From: Azospira restricta
GTDB lineage: Bacteria; Pseudomonadota; Gammaproteobacteria; Burkholderiales; Rhodocyclaceae
NCBI RefSeq assembly: GCF_016858125.1
Contig: NZ_CP064781.1
Coordinates: forward strand, 682,001 to 746,000
DNA: 64,000 nucleotides
Direction: 5' to 3'
In this document: one piece after another, positions 47,994-56,948 of the stretch
Numbering within the stretch: position 1 is the stretch's first letter
Layout of the letters: every line of letters starts with the position of its first letter
The notes under the pieces: generated by a model
Databases searched by the model: none
What the model was told of the DNA's origin: nothing
What the model saw: the letters and a program-made list of their open reading frames with translations, nothing else
Position numbers and translations under genes: made by a program

Positions 47994-49121
47994 ATGAAGA
48001 TCCGCGCCGCGGTCCTCGACCGCATGCAGCAGCCCATGCCCTACGCGCAGTCGAAGCCGCTCTCGGTCGAGACCATCGCGCTCGGCGACCCCGGCCCCGG
48101 CGAGGTGCGCGTGCGCATCACCGCCGCCGGCCTGTGCCATTCCGACCTGTCGATCATCAACGGCGACCGGCCGCGGCCGCTGCCGATGGTGCTCGGCCAC
48201 GAGGCGGCCGGCGTCGTCGACGCCTGCGGGCCGGGCGTCACCGACCTCGCGCGCGGCGACGCGGTGGCGCTGGTCTTCGTCCCCTCCTGCGGCCACTGCC
48301 TGCCCTGCCAGGAAGGCCGGCCGGCGCTGTGCGAGCCGGGGGCGGCGGCGAACGGCGCCGGCACGCTGGTCGGCGGCCATCGCGTGCTGGCGCGGCCGGA
48401 CGGGCAGGCGCTGAACCATCAGGTCGGCGTCTCGTGCTTCGCCGAATATGCGGTGGTGAACCGCGGTTCGCTGGTCAAGGTGCGCCCGGACCTGCCGCCG
48501 GAGGTCGCGGCGGTATTCGGCTGCGCGGTGCTGACCGGCGTCGGCGCGGCGCTGAACTCGGCGCAGGTCCGCCTCGGCCAGACGGCGGCGGTGCTCGGCC
48601 TCGGCGGCGTCGGCCTCTCCGCCGTGCTCGGCGCGCTCGCCGCCGGCGCGCGCGAGGTGGTCGCGCTCGACGTGCAGCCGGAGAAGCTGGAACTGGCGCT
48701 GGCGCTCGGTGCGACGCGGGTCTTCCGCGCCGACGACCCGGACGTCGTCGCCCAGCTGAAGGCGGCGATCCCCGGCGGCGTCGACGTCGCGATCGAGGCG
48801 GCGAGCGCGGTGCCGGCATTGGAACTCGCCTGGCAGCTGACGCGGCGCGGCGGCACGACGGTGACCTGCAGCCTGCCGAATCCGGCGCACCGGCTGTCGC
48901 TGCCGGTGGTGCAGTTGACCGCCGAGGAGCGCACGCTGAAGGGCAGCTACCTCGGCTCGGCGGTGCCGGGGCGCGACATCCCGCGCTACATCGAGCTCTA
49001 CAAGGGCGGACGGCTGCCGGTGGACAAGCTGATCACACACCGGTTGGTGCTCGACCAGATCAACGAGGGCTTCGACCGGCTGGCGTCCGGGCAGGCGGTG
49101 CGGCAGGTGATCGTGTTCTAG
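47994..49121 (+). CDS. zinc-dependent alcohol dehydrogenase (MDR family)
   Basis: 375 residues from ATG 47994. Catalytic zinc residues in AAGLCHSDLS and LGHEAAGVV; structural zinc cluster CGHCLPCQEGRPALC is complete; NAD binding GLGGVGLSAVLGALAAGA. This class includes class III ADH/formaldehyde dehydrogenase and aryl-alcohol dehydrogenases, so the alcohol substrate is uncertain. The upstream 100 bases lack an obvious promoter but a GGAGGAGG ribosome site precedes the ATG. Its stop overlaps the convergent lipoprotein by 4 bases. Confidence 0.93.
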   Translation: MKIRAAVLDRMQQPMPYAQSKPLSVETIALGDPGPGEVRVRITAAGLCHSDLSIINGDRPRPLPMVLGHEAAGVVDACGPGVTDLARGDAVALVFVPSCGHCLPCQEGRPALCEPGAAANGAGTLVGGHRVLARPDGQALNHQVGVSCFAEYAVVNRGSLVKVRPDLPPEVAAVFGCAVLTGVGAALNSAQVRLGQTAAVLGLGGVGLSAVLGALAAGAREVVALDVQPEKLELALALGATRVFRADDPDVVAQLKAAIPGGVDVAIEAASAVPALELAWQLTRRGGTTVTCSLPNPAHRLSLPVVQLTAEERTLKGSYLGSAVPGRDIPRYIELYKGGRLPVDKLITHRLVLDQINEGFDRLASGQAVRQVIVF

Positions 49122-49606
49122 CCGCCGCGCTGCACGAAGGTCTTGCCGGCGCCGACCAGCAGCCCGCTGTCGGTGCTGAAGTGCGCGTAGAAGTGCCACT
49201 CCTCCGGCGGCGTGCCTTCGACCTTCCAGTCCCAGACCTCTTCGCGCCTGCCCGGGAAGGTCATCGTGCTGCCCGGCTTGCCGAGGATGCGCCGCACCTG
49301 TTCCTTGCTCATGCCGTTCGCGAGCTGCGCGTAGTTGTCGTCGCTCAGCACTTGCTCGATGCGCAGCAGCACCTGGTCGGCGCCGAAGGTCAGCATGTGC
49401 GTGTGCACCCCCTGCGGCTGGCGGTTGTATTCCCAGGTGACGCTGCCGTCGGCGTTGGCGTATTCGGCGGCCGGCGCGCCCATGCGCTGGCGCACCTCGG
49501 CGGCGGTGCTGACGCCCGGCTTGAACTCGCCGAGGTAAACGGCGTCACAACCGGGCAGGACGGCGGCGGCGAGCGAGACGAGCGCGGCGGCAAGGCGCTT
49601 GAACAT
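49118..49606 (-). CDS. BamE/SmpA-like outer-membrane lipoprotein
   Basis: 162 residues from ATG 49606. Lipobox near residue 17-20 (VLPGC, Cys20). Two SmpA/OmlA-type repeats: EFKPGVSTAAEVRQRMGAPA and GMSKEQVRRILGKPGSTM. BamE-like proteins stabilise the BAM complex; this one has two copies of the motif, so it may be a relative rather than BamE. Overlaps the dehydrogenase gene end. Confidence 0.85.
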   Translation of the reverse strand: MFKRLAAALVSLAAAVLPGCDAVYLGEFKPGVSTAAEVRQRMGAPAAEYANADGSVTWEYNRQPQGVHTHMLTFGADQVLLRIEQVLSDDNYAQLANGMSKEQVRRILGKPGSTMTFPGRREEVWDWKVEGTPPEEWHFYAHFSTDSGLLVGAGKTFVQRGG

Positions 49607-49665
49607 GAAGGGCTTCCTTGTAGAATCGTCCGACCATCCGACCGGCACGAATCCAGTATAAACAA

Positions 49666-50058
49666 ATGAAACACCTGACCCCGTGCGAGACGCATACCTT
49701 CCTCGAACAGCGCCCGGAGGCGCTGTTCGTCGACTGCCGCAGCACGATCGAGTACTACTTCGTCGGCCACCCGCTCGGCGCCATCCACATCGCGTGGAAC
49801 GACGGTGAGGACTGGGAGGTCAATCCGGATTTCGTCGCCGAGGTGAAGCGGTTGACCGACAGCGATCCCCAGCGGCCGGTGGTGATCATCTGCCGCAGCG
49901 GCCGACGTTCGATCGAGGCCGGCGAGGCGCTCGAAGCCGCCGGCTTCAAGGACGTGATCAACGTGCTGTACGGCTTCGAGGGCGAGCGCGACGAGCACAT
50001 GCACCGCAACACGCTGAACGGCTGGCGCGTCGACGGCCTGCCCTGGGAGCAGAGTTGA
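49666..50058 (+). CDS. rhodanese-like protein
   Basis: 130 residues, single rhodanese domain. Active-site Cys loop VVIICRSGRRSIEAGEAL. It may transfer sulfane sulfur. Stop overlaps the downstream MFS gene start, so the two are coupled. Confidence 0.9.
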   Translation: MKHLTPCETHTFLEQRPEALFVDCRSTIEYYFVGHPLGAIHIAWNDGEDWEVNPDFVAEVKRLTDSDPQRPVVIICRSGRRSIEAGEALEAAGFKDVINVLYGFEGERDEHMHRNTLNGWRVDGLPWEQS

Positions 50059-51341
50059 GCGAACAAAAAAGATTTCCGCCGGCGGCGCTGGCCTGGAGCG
50101 TCTGGGGCCTCGGCGCGCTGCTCTACCTGATCGGCTTCTACCAGCGCGTCGCGCCGGCGGTGATCACCGACCGGCTGATGACCGACTTCGCCCTCGGTGC
50201 CGCCGCGCTCGGCAACCTCTCCGCGTTCTACTTCTACTCCTACGTCGCGATGCAGATCCCGACCGGGATCATCGCCGACCGCTGGGGGCCGCGCCGGCTG
50301 CTCACCGCCGGCGCCGGCATCGCCGCGCTCGGCACCTTCCTGTTCGCGTTCGCGCCGACGATCTTCTGGGCCAACGCCGGCCGGCTGCTGATCGGCGCCT
50401 CGGTAGCGGTGGCCTTCGTCTCGATGCTCAAACTGGCGACGCGCTGGTTCCGCCCGAACCAGTTCGCGCTCGCCTCCGGCATCGCGCTGTTCTGCGGCGT
50501 CTGCGGCGGCGTCGTCGCCGGCGTGCCGCTGCGCCTCCTGGTCGAGGCCTTCGGCTGGCGCGCGGTGATGATGGTCACCGCGGCGGTGACCGCCGCGCTG
50601 TGCGTCGCGATCTGGCTGTTCGTCCGCGACGACCCGAGCGAGCGCGGCTACCAGAGCCATGCGCCGGCGCCGGCCGCCGGCGCGCACCACCACGCTTCGG
50701 TGTGGCACGGACTGATGCAGGTGCTGTCGTACCGCAACAGCTGGATCCTGGTCATCGTGCCGATCGGCGTCGCCGGCTCGGTGCTGACCTTCGCTGGCCT
50801 GTGGGGCGTGCCCTACCTGAAGCAGGTGCACGGGCTGGAGACGAAGACGGCGGCGGCGATCACCTCGACGCTGCTGATCGCCTGGGCGCTCGGCGGACCG
50901 ATCCTCGGTTCGCTGTCCGAGCGCATGGGCCGGCGCAAGCCGCTCTACGTGATCACCACGGTGATCGCGCTGATCGGCTGGGGGATCGTCATCTACCTGC
51001 CGCTGCCCTTGTGGGCGCTGGTCTGCGTGCTCATCGTCAGCGGTTTCGCCTGCGGCAACCTGATCATCGGCTTCGCCTTCGCCAAGGAGTCGGTGCCGTC
51101 GCGGCTGATGGGCACCGCCTCCGGCGTCTGCAACATGGGGCCGCTGATGGGCGGCATGTTCCTGCAGCCGGGCGTCGGCTGGATCCTCGACCGCAACTGG
51201 CTCGGCAACAGCGTCGGCGGCGCCCGCGTCTACGACGCCGCCGCCTACCAGGCCGGCTTCTCGCTGATCTTTGCGGCGATCGTGCTGTCGCTGGTGCTGA
51301 TCCTGCTCGCGCGTGAGACGCACTGCCGGCAGATGCCCTGA
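50055..51341 (+). CDS. MFS transporter
   Basis: 428 residues, TTG start at 50055 overlapping the rhodanese stop (TTGA). Twelve membrane helices with loop 2-3 motif GIIADRWGPRRLLTAG. The N-terminal helix carries YQRVAPAVITDRLMTDF, seen in an MFS group of unknown substrate (ExuT/OPA-like). The conserved linkage to a rhodanese hints at sulfur compounds, but this is inference. Confidence 0.86.
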   Translation: MSEQKRFPPAALAWSVWGLGALLYLIGFYQRVAPAVITDRLMTDFALGAAALGNLSAFYFYSYVAMQIPTGIIADRWGPRRLLTAGAGIAALGTFLFAFAPTIFWANAGRLLIGASVAVAFVSMLKLATRWFRPNQFALASGIALFCGVCGGVVAGVPLRLLVEAFGWRAVMMVTAAVTAALCVAIWLFVRDDPSERGYQSHAPAPAAGAHHHASVWHGLMQVLSYRNSWILVIVPIGVAGSVLTFAGLWGVPYLKQVHGLETKTAAAITSTLLIAWALGGPILGSLSERMGRRKPLYVITTVIALIGWGIVIYLPLPLWALVCVLIVSGFACGNLIIGFAFAKESVPSRLMGTASGVCNMGPLMGGMFLQPGVGWILDRNWLGNSVGGARVYDAAAYQAGFSLIFAAIVLSLVLILLARETHCRQMP

Positions 51342-51347
51342 CGCTTC

Positions 51348-52538
51348 CTAGTCGTGCCGGCTGCGCAGGTAGAGCGCGCTGGCGCCGGCGCCGAGCAGCG
51401 CGAAACCGGCCATGCCCCAGGCCAGCGTCGTCGTCGACGCCCACAGCAGCGGCGCCACCAGCCCGGCGACGAGGCCGTTGGTGCCGGACTGCAGGAAGGT
51501 CTGGCACGACGCGGCGAGCCCGCGTTCGCCGGCGAACGGGTCGAGCGCCAACAGCGTCAGCGCCGACATCGCCAGCGCCATCCCGGTCGTGTAGACGAAC
51601 AGCGGCAGCACGCTCCACGGCACGCCCGCCGGCAGCGCGTGGCTGAGCGCCAGGTTGAAGAGCGCCGCCGCCGCCATCACCGCGTAGCCGCGGCCGATGC
51701 ACTGCAGCGGCGTGAGCGTCCCCGCCAGCCGGCCGGACAGCCAGCTGCCGAGCATCAGCCCGCCCATCGCCGGCCCGAACAGCCAGAGGAAGGCGCGCTC
51801 GGAAACGCCCAGATGCGTCAGCAGGAAGACCGGTGCCGACAGCACGTAGATGAAGAAGCCGCAGAAGTTGCAGGCCAGCGCCGCGGTGGCGGCGAGGAAG
51901 CTCGGCCGCGTCAGCACCTTCCAGTAGGTGCGGCCGAGATAGACCGGATGCAGCGAGCGGCGCCTGTCCGCCGGCAGCGTCTCCGGCAGCCAGCGCCAGC
52001 TGACCAGCCACAGCGTCGCCGTCAGCAGCGTCAGGAAGACGAACACCGCGCGCCAGCCGAACCATGAATGCAGCCAGCCGCCGATCACCGGCGCGATCGC
52101 CGGCGCCAGCGCGAAGGTGATCGCCACGTGCGACATCAGCCGCTGCGCGGCGGCGCCGTCGTAGAGGTCGCGCACGATGGCGCGGCCGATGACGACGCCG
52201 GCGCCGGCGCTGATGCCCTGCGCCGCACGCAGCAGCCACAGGTGCTCGATCTTCGTCGCGAAGGCGCAGCCGGCCGAGGCGAGCGCGAACAGCGCCAGCG
52301 CCCACAGGATCACCCGGCGACGGCCGAGTGCGTCGGCGATCGCGCCGTGCCACAGCGCCATCGCCGCGAACGGGATCAGGTAGGCGGTCAGCGTCTGCTG
52401 CACCTGCAGCGGCGAGGCACCGAGTTTCTCGCCGATCTCCGGGAAGGACGGCAGGTAGGTGTCGATCGAGAACGGACCGAGCGCCGAGAGCGCGGCGAGC
52501 AGCAGCGCGAAGCCGCGGTCGGAGAGGCGGCGGGTCAT
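51348..52538 (-). CDS. Bcr/CflA-type drug efflux MFS transporter
   Basis: 396 residues. N-terminus LLLAALSALGPFSIDTYLPSFPEI and IGEKLGASPLQVQQTLTAYL are the Bcr/CflA family signature, with GAIADALGRRRVILWAL (MFS motif A). Twelve helices. Likely exports drugs such as bicyclomycin-like compounds by proton antiport. Confidence 0.92.
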   Translation of the reverse strand: MTRRLSDRGFALLLAALSALGPFSIDTYLPSFPEIGEKLGASPLQVQQTLTAYLIPFAAMALWHGAIADALGRRRVILWALALFALASAGCAFATKIEHLWLLRAAQGISAGAGVVIGRAIVRDLYDGAAAQRLMSHVAITFALAPAIAPVIGGWLHSWFGWRAVFVFLTLLTATLWLVSWRWLPETLPADRRRSLHPVYLGRTYWKVLTRPSFLAATAALACNFCGFFIYVLSAPVFLLTHLGVSERAFLWLFGPAMGGLMLGSWLSGRLAGTLTPLQCIGRGYAVMAAAALFNLALSHALPAGVPWSVLPLFVYTTGMALAMSALTLLALDPFAGERGLAASCQTFLQSGTNGLVAGLVAPLLWASTTTLAWGMAGFALLGAGASALYLRSRHD

Positions 52539-52596
52539 CGCGCGGCCCTCCCGCGGACCCCGTTGCCGAGGACGGCCGCGGTTCGGCGGGCGGTGC

Positions 52597-53556
52597 TCAC
52601 GGCGTTTCCGGGCGGCAGGCGCGTACGCCGACGACGACGCCGGCGACCAGCAGCGCGATGCCGACGGCGCTCGCCGTGTCCGGCCATTCGCTGCGCAGCG
52701 CGTAGGCGAAGGCCAGTCCGAACAGCGTTTCGAAGACGATCAGCTGCCCCGACAGCGTCGCCGGCAGCGCGCGGCTGGCGACGTTCCAGAACAGCGTGCC
52801 GAGCCACGACGCGATCAGGCCGAGCGCCGCCATCAGCGCCACGAAGCGCAGCGGGTCGGCGCCGAGCGGCCAGTCGTGGTCGGGCAGCCAGGCCAGCGCG
52901 ACGAAGGCGGCGAGCGCCAGCGGCAGCGTCGCCAGCCCCTGCGCGGTCGCCCAGGCAGTCATCGACAGTTGCGGCCGGCGCGCGATCCACGCCGCGTTGC
53001 GCAGCGGGTACCAGGTCCAGCAGAACAGCGCGAACAGCGCGCCGGCGATGCCGAGCAGGTAGTCGCCGCCACCGGTGTCGACGGCGGCGCGGCCGAACTC
53101 GCGGCCGTGGATCAGCGCCAGCCCGCCGCCGATGAGCAGCAGCGGCAGCGCCAGCCGGCGCCAGCGCACCTGCTTGTCGACGAGGTTGCCGCTGATCGCG
53201 ATGACCACCGGCAGCGTGCCGATGATCGCCGCCGTGATCGGCGCCCCGGCGTGCTGTGCGGCGAAGGCGATGCCGCAGTAGTAGAGCAGGTTGCCGACCA
53301 GCGCCAGCTCGAGCGCCTTCTTCCAGTCGGCAGCGCCGAGCGCGGCCAGCCGGCGACGGTCGAGCCAAGCCGGCAGCAGCACGATCAGGCCGAAGGCCAG
53401 GTAGCGGCCGGCCGACAGCGCCAGCGGCGAGTAGCTCGGCAGCAGCACCGGCACCGAGAAGATCATGCCCCAGCACAGGCCGGCGGCCATCGCGCTGCCG
53501 ACGCCGACGGAAAGGCTGCTGCGGGAATCGCGTCCCGCCGCGGAAGTCGTGTTCAC
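52597..53556 (-). CDS. EamA-type DMT permease
   Basis: 319 residues with about ten membrane helices in two EamA repeats (SAMAAGLCWGMIFSVPVLLP and ALFALFCWTWYPLRNAAWI). Substrate unknown; EamA members export small metabolites. It starts 3 bases after the comM remnant on the same strand, so in the ancestor it was probably in the comM operon. Confidence 0.88.
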   Translation of the reverse strand: MNTTSAAGRDSRSSLSVGVGSAMAAGLCWGMIFSVPVLLPSYSPLALSAGRYLAFGLIVLLPAWLDRRRLAALGAADWKKALELALVGNLLYYCGIAFAAQHAGAPITAAIIGTLPVVIAISGNLVDKQVRWRRLALPLLLIGGGLALIHGREFGRAAVDTGGGDYLLGIAGALFALFCWTWYPLRNAAWIARRPQLSMTAWATAQGLATLPLALAAFVALAWLPDHDWPLGADPLRFVALMAALGLIASWLGTLFWNVASRALPATLSGQLIVFETLFGLAFAYALRSEWPDTASAVGIALLVAGVVVGVRACRPETP

Positions 53557-53559
53557 CGC

Positions 53560-54218
53560 TTACTCCTGGCTTGCCTGGCGGCGCAGTTGCACGGCTTCGG
53601 CGACGTGCGCGGCGGCGATGCTGTCCGCGCCGGCGAGGTCGGCGATCGTCCGCGCCACCTTCTGCACGCGATGGAAGGCGCGCGCCGACAGACCCAGCCG
53701 CGCCGCCGCCTGCTGCAGCAGCGCGGCGCCGGCGGCGTCCGGCCGGCAATGGGCGTCGATCTCGTGCGGCGCCAGCTGCGCGTTCGGCTTGCCCTGGCGC
53801 GCGTGCTGGCGGACGAGCGCGGCGGCGACGCGGGCGCGCACGACCTGCGACGGTTCGCCGTCGGGCGCCTGCTGCAGCGACTCGGCGGGCACTGCCGGCA
53901 CCTCGATGCAGAGGTCGATGCGGTCGAGCAGCGGGCCGGAGAGCTTGCCGCGGTAGCGCGCGACCTGCTCCGGCGTGCACCGGCAGCGGCCCGACGGCGC
54001 GCCGTGGTGGCCGCAGGGGCACGGATTCATCGCCGCGACCAGCTGGAAGCGCGCCGGGAACTCGGCCTGCCGCGCCGCGCGCGAGATGTGGATGCGGCCG
54101 CTCTCCAGCGGCTCGCGGAGCGATTCGAGCACGCGCCGGTCGAACTCCGGCAGCTCGTCGAGGAACAGCACGCCGTGGTGCGCGAGCGAGATCTCGCCCG
54201 GACGCGGCGTGCTGCCGC
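53560..54218 (-). pseudogene. comM: 3' part of comM (Mg-chelatase-like ATPase) interrupted by a Tn7-like element
   Basis: Encodes the C-terminal ~219 residues of ComM/YifB (about 500 normally): GEISLAHHGVLFLDELPEF (Walker B side), AAMNPCPCGHH, the Cys pair region, LLDRIDLCIEVP and the C-terminal helix ...AHVAEAVQLRRQAS. The Walker A half is missing because the gene is cut at about codon 285 by the transposon end at 54219; the rest must lie beyond the window. ComM is a hexameric branch-migration helicase for integrating transforming DNA. The frame continues into the element end, so a short chimeric protein starting at ATG 54306 is possible. Confidence 0.93.
54214..54218. repeat. candidate 5-bp target-site duplication (left copy)
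   Basis: GCCGC immediately precedes the TGT terminus of the element. Tn7-like transposition makes 5-bp duplications; comM insertions of AbaR elements typically show ACCGC. The other copy is outside the window. Confidence 0.5.
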
Positions 54219-54229
54219 TGTTACTCTTT

Positions 54230-54352
54230 GAAATAGCTGCGACAATGTCATCGCAAATTCGGGCCACAGCGGTCAGTATTGGAGAAATTGTTGCGATGGA
54301 AATCATGCAAATAAGCGCGACTGCATTCCTTATTGATCGAAATAGCTGCGAT
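54230..54352 (+). repeat. three subterminal TnsB-binding-type repeats
   Basis: GAAATAGCTGCGAC (54230-54243), GAAATTGTTGCGAT (54284-54297) and GAAATAGCTGCGAT (54339-54352), spaced 54-55 bases on the same strand. A partial inverted copy (TCATCGCAAATTC) follows the first. Multiple spaced transposase sites at the end are typical of Tn7-like elements. The last copy ends 6 bases before tnsA. Confidence 0.8.
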
Positions 54353-54358
54353 TGACCT

Positions 54359-55039
54359 ATGCCCGTTCCTAGCCAGACCCGCAAGATCGGCCCTACGCGC
54401 CGCAGCGTCTCGGGAGTGTACGTGTTCCGTGGTGAGGCGGCCATTCCTTTTGAATCGACCCTGGAACGGGATTTCCTCATCCGCACCGAGTGGAGTGTCA
54501 CCGTCCTCGACGTCATTCCTCAGCCCTGCCGCGTCCCCTTTGTCTCGCGAGACGGGCGAGCGTTCGAATACACACCGGACTACCTGGTCTACTATCGCCT
54601 CGGTGATCGCGCGTATCCGGATTACCCCAGACCGGCTCTTGTTGAGGTGAAGCCAGCTGCAGAATGGCATCGCCGCTGGCGCGATTGGCTACCGAAGTGG
54701 AAAGCCGCATGGCGTTACGCACAACAGCAGGGTTGGAGCTTCCACATTTGCGACGAATCGCGTATCCGTGACCAGGCGCTGACCAATATCCGCTTCCTCG
54801 ATCCCTACCGGCGGATGGCATTCCCCGCGGAGGAAAGCCGCATGGTCGTTGAAACGGTTCGGCGCATGGGGTCGTCGGCTCTCCATTACCTGCTTGCGCG
54901 ACACTTCATGGGCATCTATCGGTCCGAGGGTGTCGCACATATATGGCATCTACTGGCGACTCGGCGATTGGATTGCGACATCCACAAGCCGCTTACTGAA
55001 TTCACCGAACTATGGGTTCCGACCGATGAATCAGCATAA
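54359..55039 (+). CDS. tnsA: TnsA-like endonuclease (TniC)
   Basis: 226 residues. The restriction-type catalytic triad of TnsA is seen: E36 (STLERDFL), D74 (YTPDYLVYY) and E96-x-K98 (LVEVKP). TnsA cleaves the 5' strand ends during cut-and-paste transposition, with TnsB cutting the 3' ends. The N-terminus begins right after the subterminal repeats. It overlaps the start of tnsB by 14 bases. GC content is lower than host genes. Confidence 0.88.
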   Translation: MPVPSQTRKIGPTRRSVSGVYVFRGEAAIPFESTLERDFLIRTEWSVTVLDVIPQPCRVPFVSRDGRAFEYTPDYLVYYRLGDRAYPDYPRPALVEVKPAAEWHRRWRDWLPKWKAAWRYAQQQGWSFHICDESRIRDQALTNIRFLDPYRRMAFPAEESRMVVETVRRMGSSALHYLLARHFMGIYRSEGVAHIWHLLATRRLDCDIHKPLTEFTELWVPTDESA

Positions 55040-56948
55040 CGATCCGGAGGTTCTCCGAGAGGCGTTCGAGCCAATCCGCTGCGCCGTCGACGTCCAACTG
55101 GGCTGCTTGGTGCAAAGCGGTGGGAAGGTCTATCGAATTTCTCAAGTTCTCGATTTCGAATCCGCGCTTGGGATCGACGTCGAATCCGGCCGGGTGACAC
55201 CGCTACGAATTGCGGAGCTACGACCGCTCGACAATGCGCTTCCTCCGGCTGCAGTAGATCTCTCAGAAATCGCCGATGAAGATTGGATCATTGCCGAGCG
55301 CCGCTTTGCCGCGATCAAGCCGCTGGTTACAGTGCTGGCACCGGGCCGATACGAAGTCGAACAGCGGGCTGGGGAGGTGGGCGTCGACGCCTCAACCCTA
55401 TACCGCTGGCTGCAGCGCTACCGAGCGTATGGTGACGTGTCTGCTCTGATTCCCAAGAAGCGGGGATGGAAGGCTGGCAACACACGAATATCTCCGTCCG
55501 CTGAGGAGGTGATTCGAGAGGTGATCAACGACTACTATCTGACGCAGCAACGGCCGACGCCTCAGAAGGTTATCGTGGAAGTGAAGCGTCGCTGTGAAGA
55601 GCGCGGCATCGTTCTACCCAGCCCGAGCACAATCCGCGCGCGCATCGCCAGTATTCCTGAACGCGCCCACTTGCGCGGTCGCGGTTTCAGAGAGAAGGCG
55701 AAGAACAAATTCCTTCCGGCCGCCGGCAGCTTTCCGAACGCGGATTACCCTCTCGCCGTCGTGCAGATCGACCACACACCAGCTGACATCATTCTCGTCG
55801 ACGACGTCTACCGCAAGCCCATCGGCCGGCCGTGGATCACGCTGGCGATGGATATCTATAGCCGCATGGTGACGGGCTATTACCTGTCCTTCGATCCGCC
55901 CTCGGAAACCTCCGTCGCAATGTGTGTCGCACATTCGATGCTTCCGAAAGACGAGTGGTTGCTGCTGCATAAGGTGCAGGCGGATTGGCCGGTATGGGGC
56001 CGACCGAGGACTATTCACGTCGACAACGGCGCGGACTTCCGCTCCAACAACTTCCAGCGCTCATGCCTTGCTTACGGAATTCATCTGGAGTTCCGGCCGG
56101 TGAGGCAACCGCGTTACGGCGGCCACATTGAGCGCATGCTGGGTACCTTCCTTAAGGAAATTCACGATCTGCCGGGAACGACCTTTTCGTCGATCAAGGA
56201 CAAGGAGGGTTACGACTCCGAGAAGCACGCTGCGATGACCAAGTCGGAGTTCGAGGAATGGCTCGTGACGCTGATCTGCAAGGTCTACCATCAGCGCCTG
56301 CATGCCGGCATCGGGATGGCGCCGCGGAAGCGATGGGAGAACGGGATATTCGGTGAAGGCGGTACGCCGGGTGTTGGACTTCCACCACGTCCCGCCGATC
56401 GTCTGACGATCCTGCTGGACTTCCTGCCCGCCTTCCGGCGCACCGTGCAGACTTTCGGCGTCACCATCGACGGGATGACCTACTATGCCGAGGCGCTGCG
56501 CCCCTGGATCAACGCTCAGGATCCGGACGATCGGAAGAAAAAGCGGGAGTTCATCTTCCGCCGCGACCCGCGCGATGTCAGCGCGATTTGGTTCCGCGAT
56601 CCCGACATCAATCAGTACTTCAAGATTCCTTTCGCCGACCAGTCCTTGCCGTCAATCAGTATCTGGGAGCTCCAAGCCGCGAAGGAGCAACTCAAGAAGG
56701 AAGGGGCCAAGAGCGTCGACGAGCGACAGATTTTGCGAGCGGTGACCGAGCTCAGGAGCAAGGTTGAGGAAGCCCAGGAGAAAACCAAGAAGGCGCGCCG
56801 CCAGGCTCAGCGGCGTAAGGAGCACGAGAAACGAATTTCGCCTGCTTCACCGCTATCGCCCCCAGCCGCCAAGCCGCGCGAGCCGCTGCCCGCTATGTCG
56901 TCGCAGTTGGTCGATGGCGACATAGATGCCTTCGGAGACATCGCATGA
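55026..56948 (+). CDS. tniA: TnsB/TniA-type DDE transposase
   Basis: 640 residues from ATG 55026. N-terminal HTH (AGEVGVDASTLYRWLQRYRAY) and a Mu-type integrase core with DDE residues D249 (VVQIDHTPAD), D333 (IHVDNGADF) and E369 (GGHIERMLGTF), 35 residues apart as in this family. The C-terminal tail is Lys/Glu-rich (EKTKKARRQAQRRKEHEKR) and probably contacts TnsC. It recognises the element ends and joins 3' ends to target. Confidence 0.95.
   Translation: MNQHNDPEVLREAFEPIRCAVDVQLGCLVQSGGKVYRISQVLDFESALGIDVESGRVTPLRIAELRPLDNALPPAAVDLSEIADEDWIIAERRFAAIKPLVTVLAPGRYEVEQRAGEVGVDASTLYRWLQRYRAYGDVSALIPKKRGWKAGNTRISPSAEEVIREVINDYYLTQQRPTPQKVIVEVKRRCEERGIVLPSPSTIRARIASIPERAHLRGRGFREKAKNKFLPAAGSFPNADYPLAVVQIDHTPADIILVDDVYRKPIGRPWITLAMDIYSRMVTGYYLSFDPPSETSVAMCVAHSMLPKDEWLLLHKVQADWPVWGRPRTIHVDNGADFRSNNFQRSCLAYGIHLEFRPVRQPRYGGHIERMLGTFLKEIHDLPGTTFSSIKDKEGYDSEKHAAMTKSEFEEWLVTLICKVYHQRLHAGIGMAPRKRWENGIFGEGGTPGVGLPPRPADRLTILLDFLPAFRRTVQTFGVTIDGMTYYAEALRPWINAQDPDDRKKKREFIFRRDPRDVSAIWFRDPDINQYFKIPFADQSLPSISIWELQAAKEQLKKEGAKSVDERQILRAVTELRSKVEEAQEKTKKARRQAQRRKEHEKRISPASPLSPPAAKPREPLPAMSSQLVDGDIDAFGDIA

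Noticed and set aside
54513-54821. Short reverse-strand frames opposite tnsA/tniC
   Set aside because: No ribosome site or family resemblance, and the forward TnsA frame has the catalytic residues.
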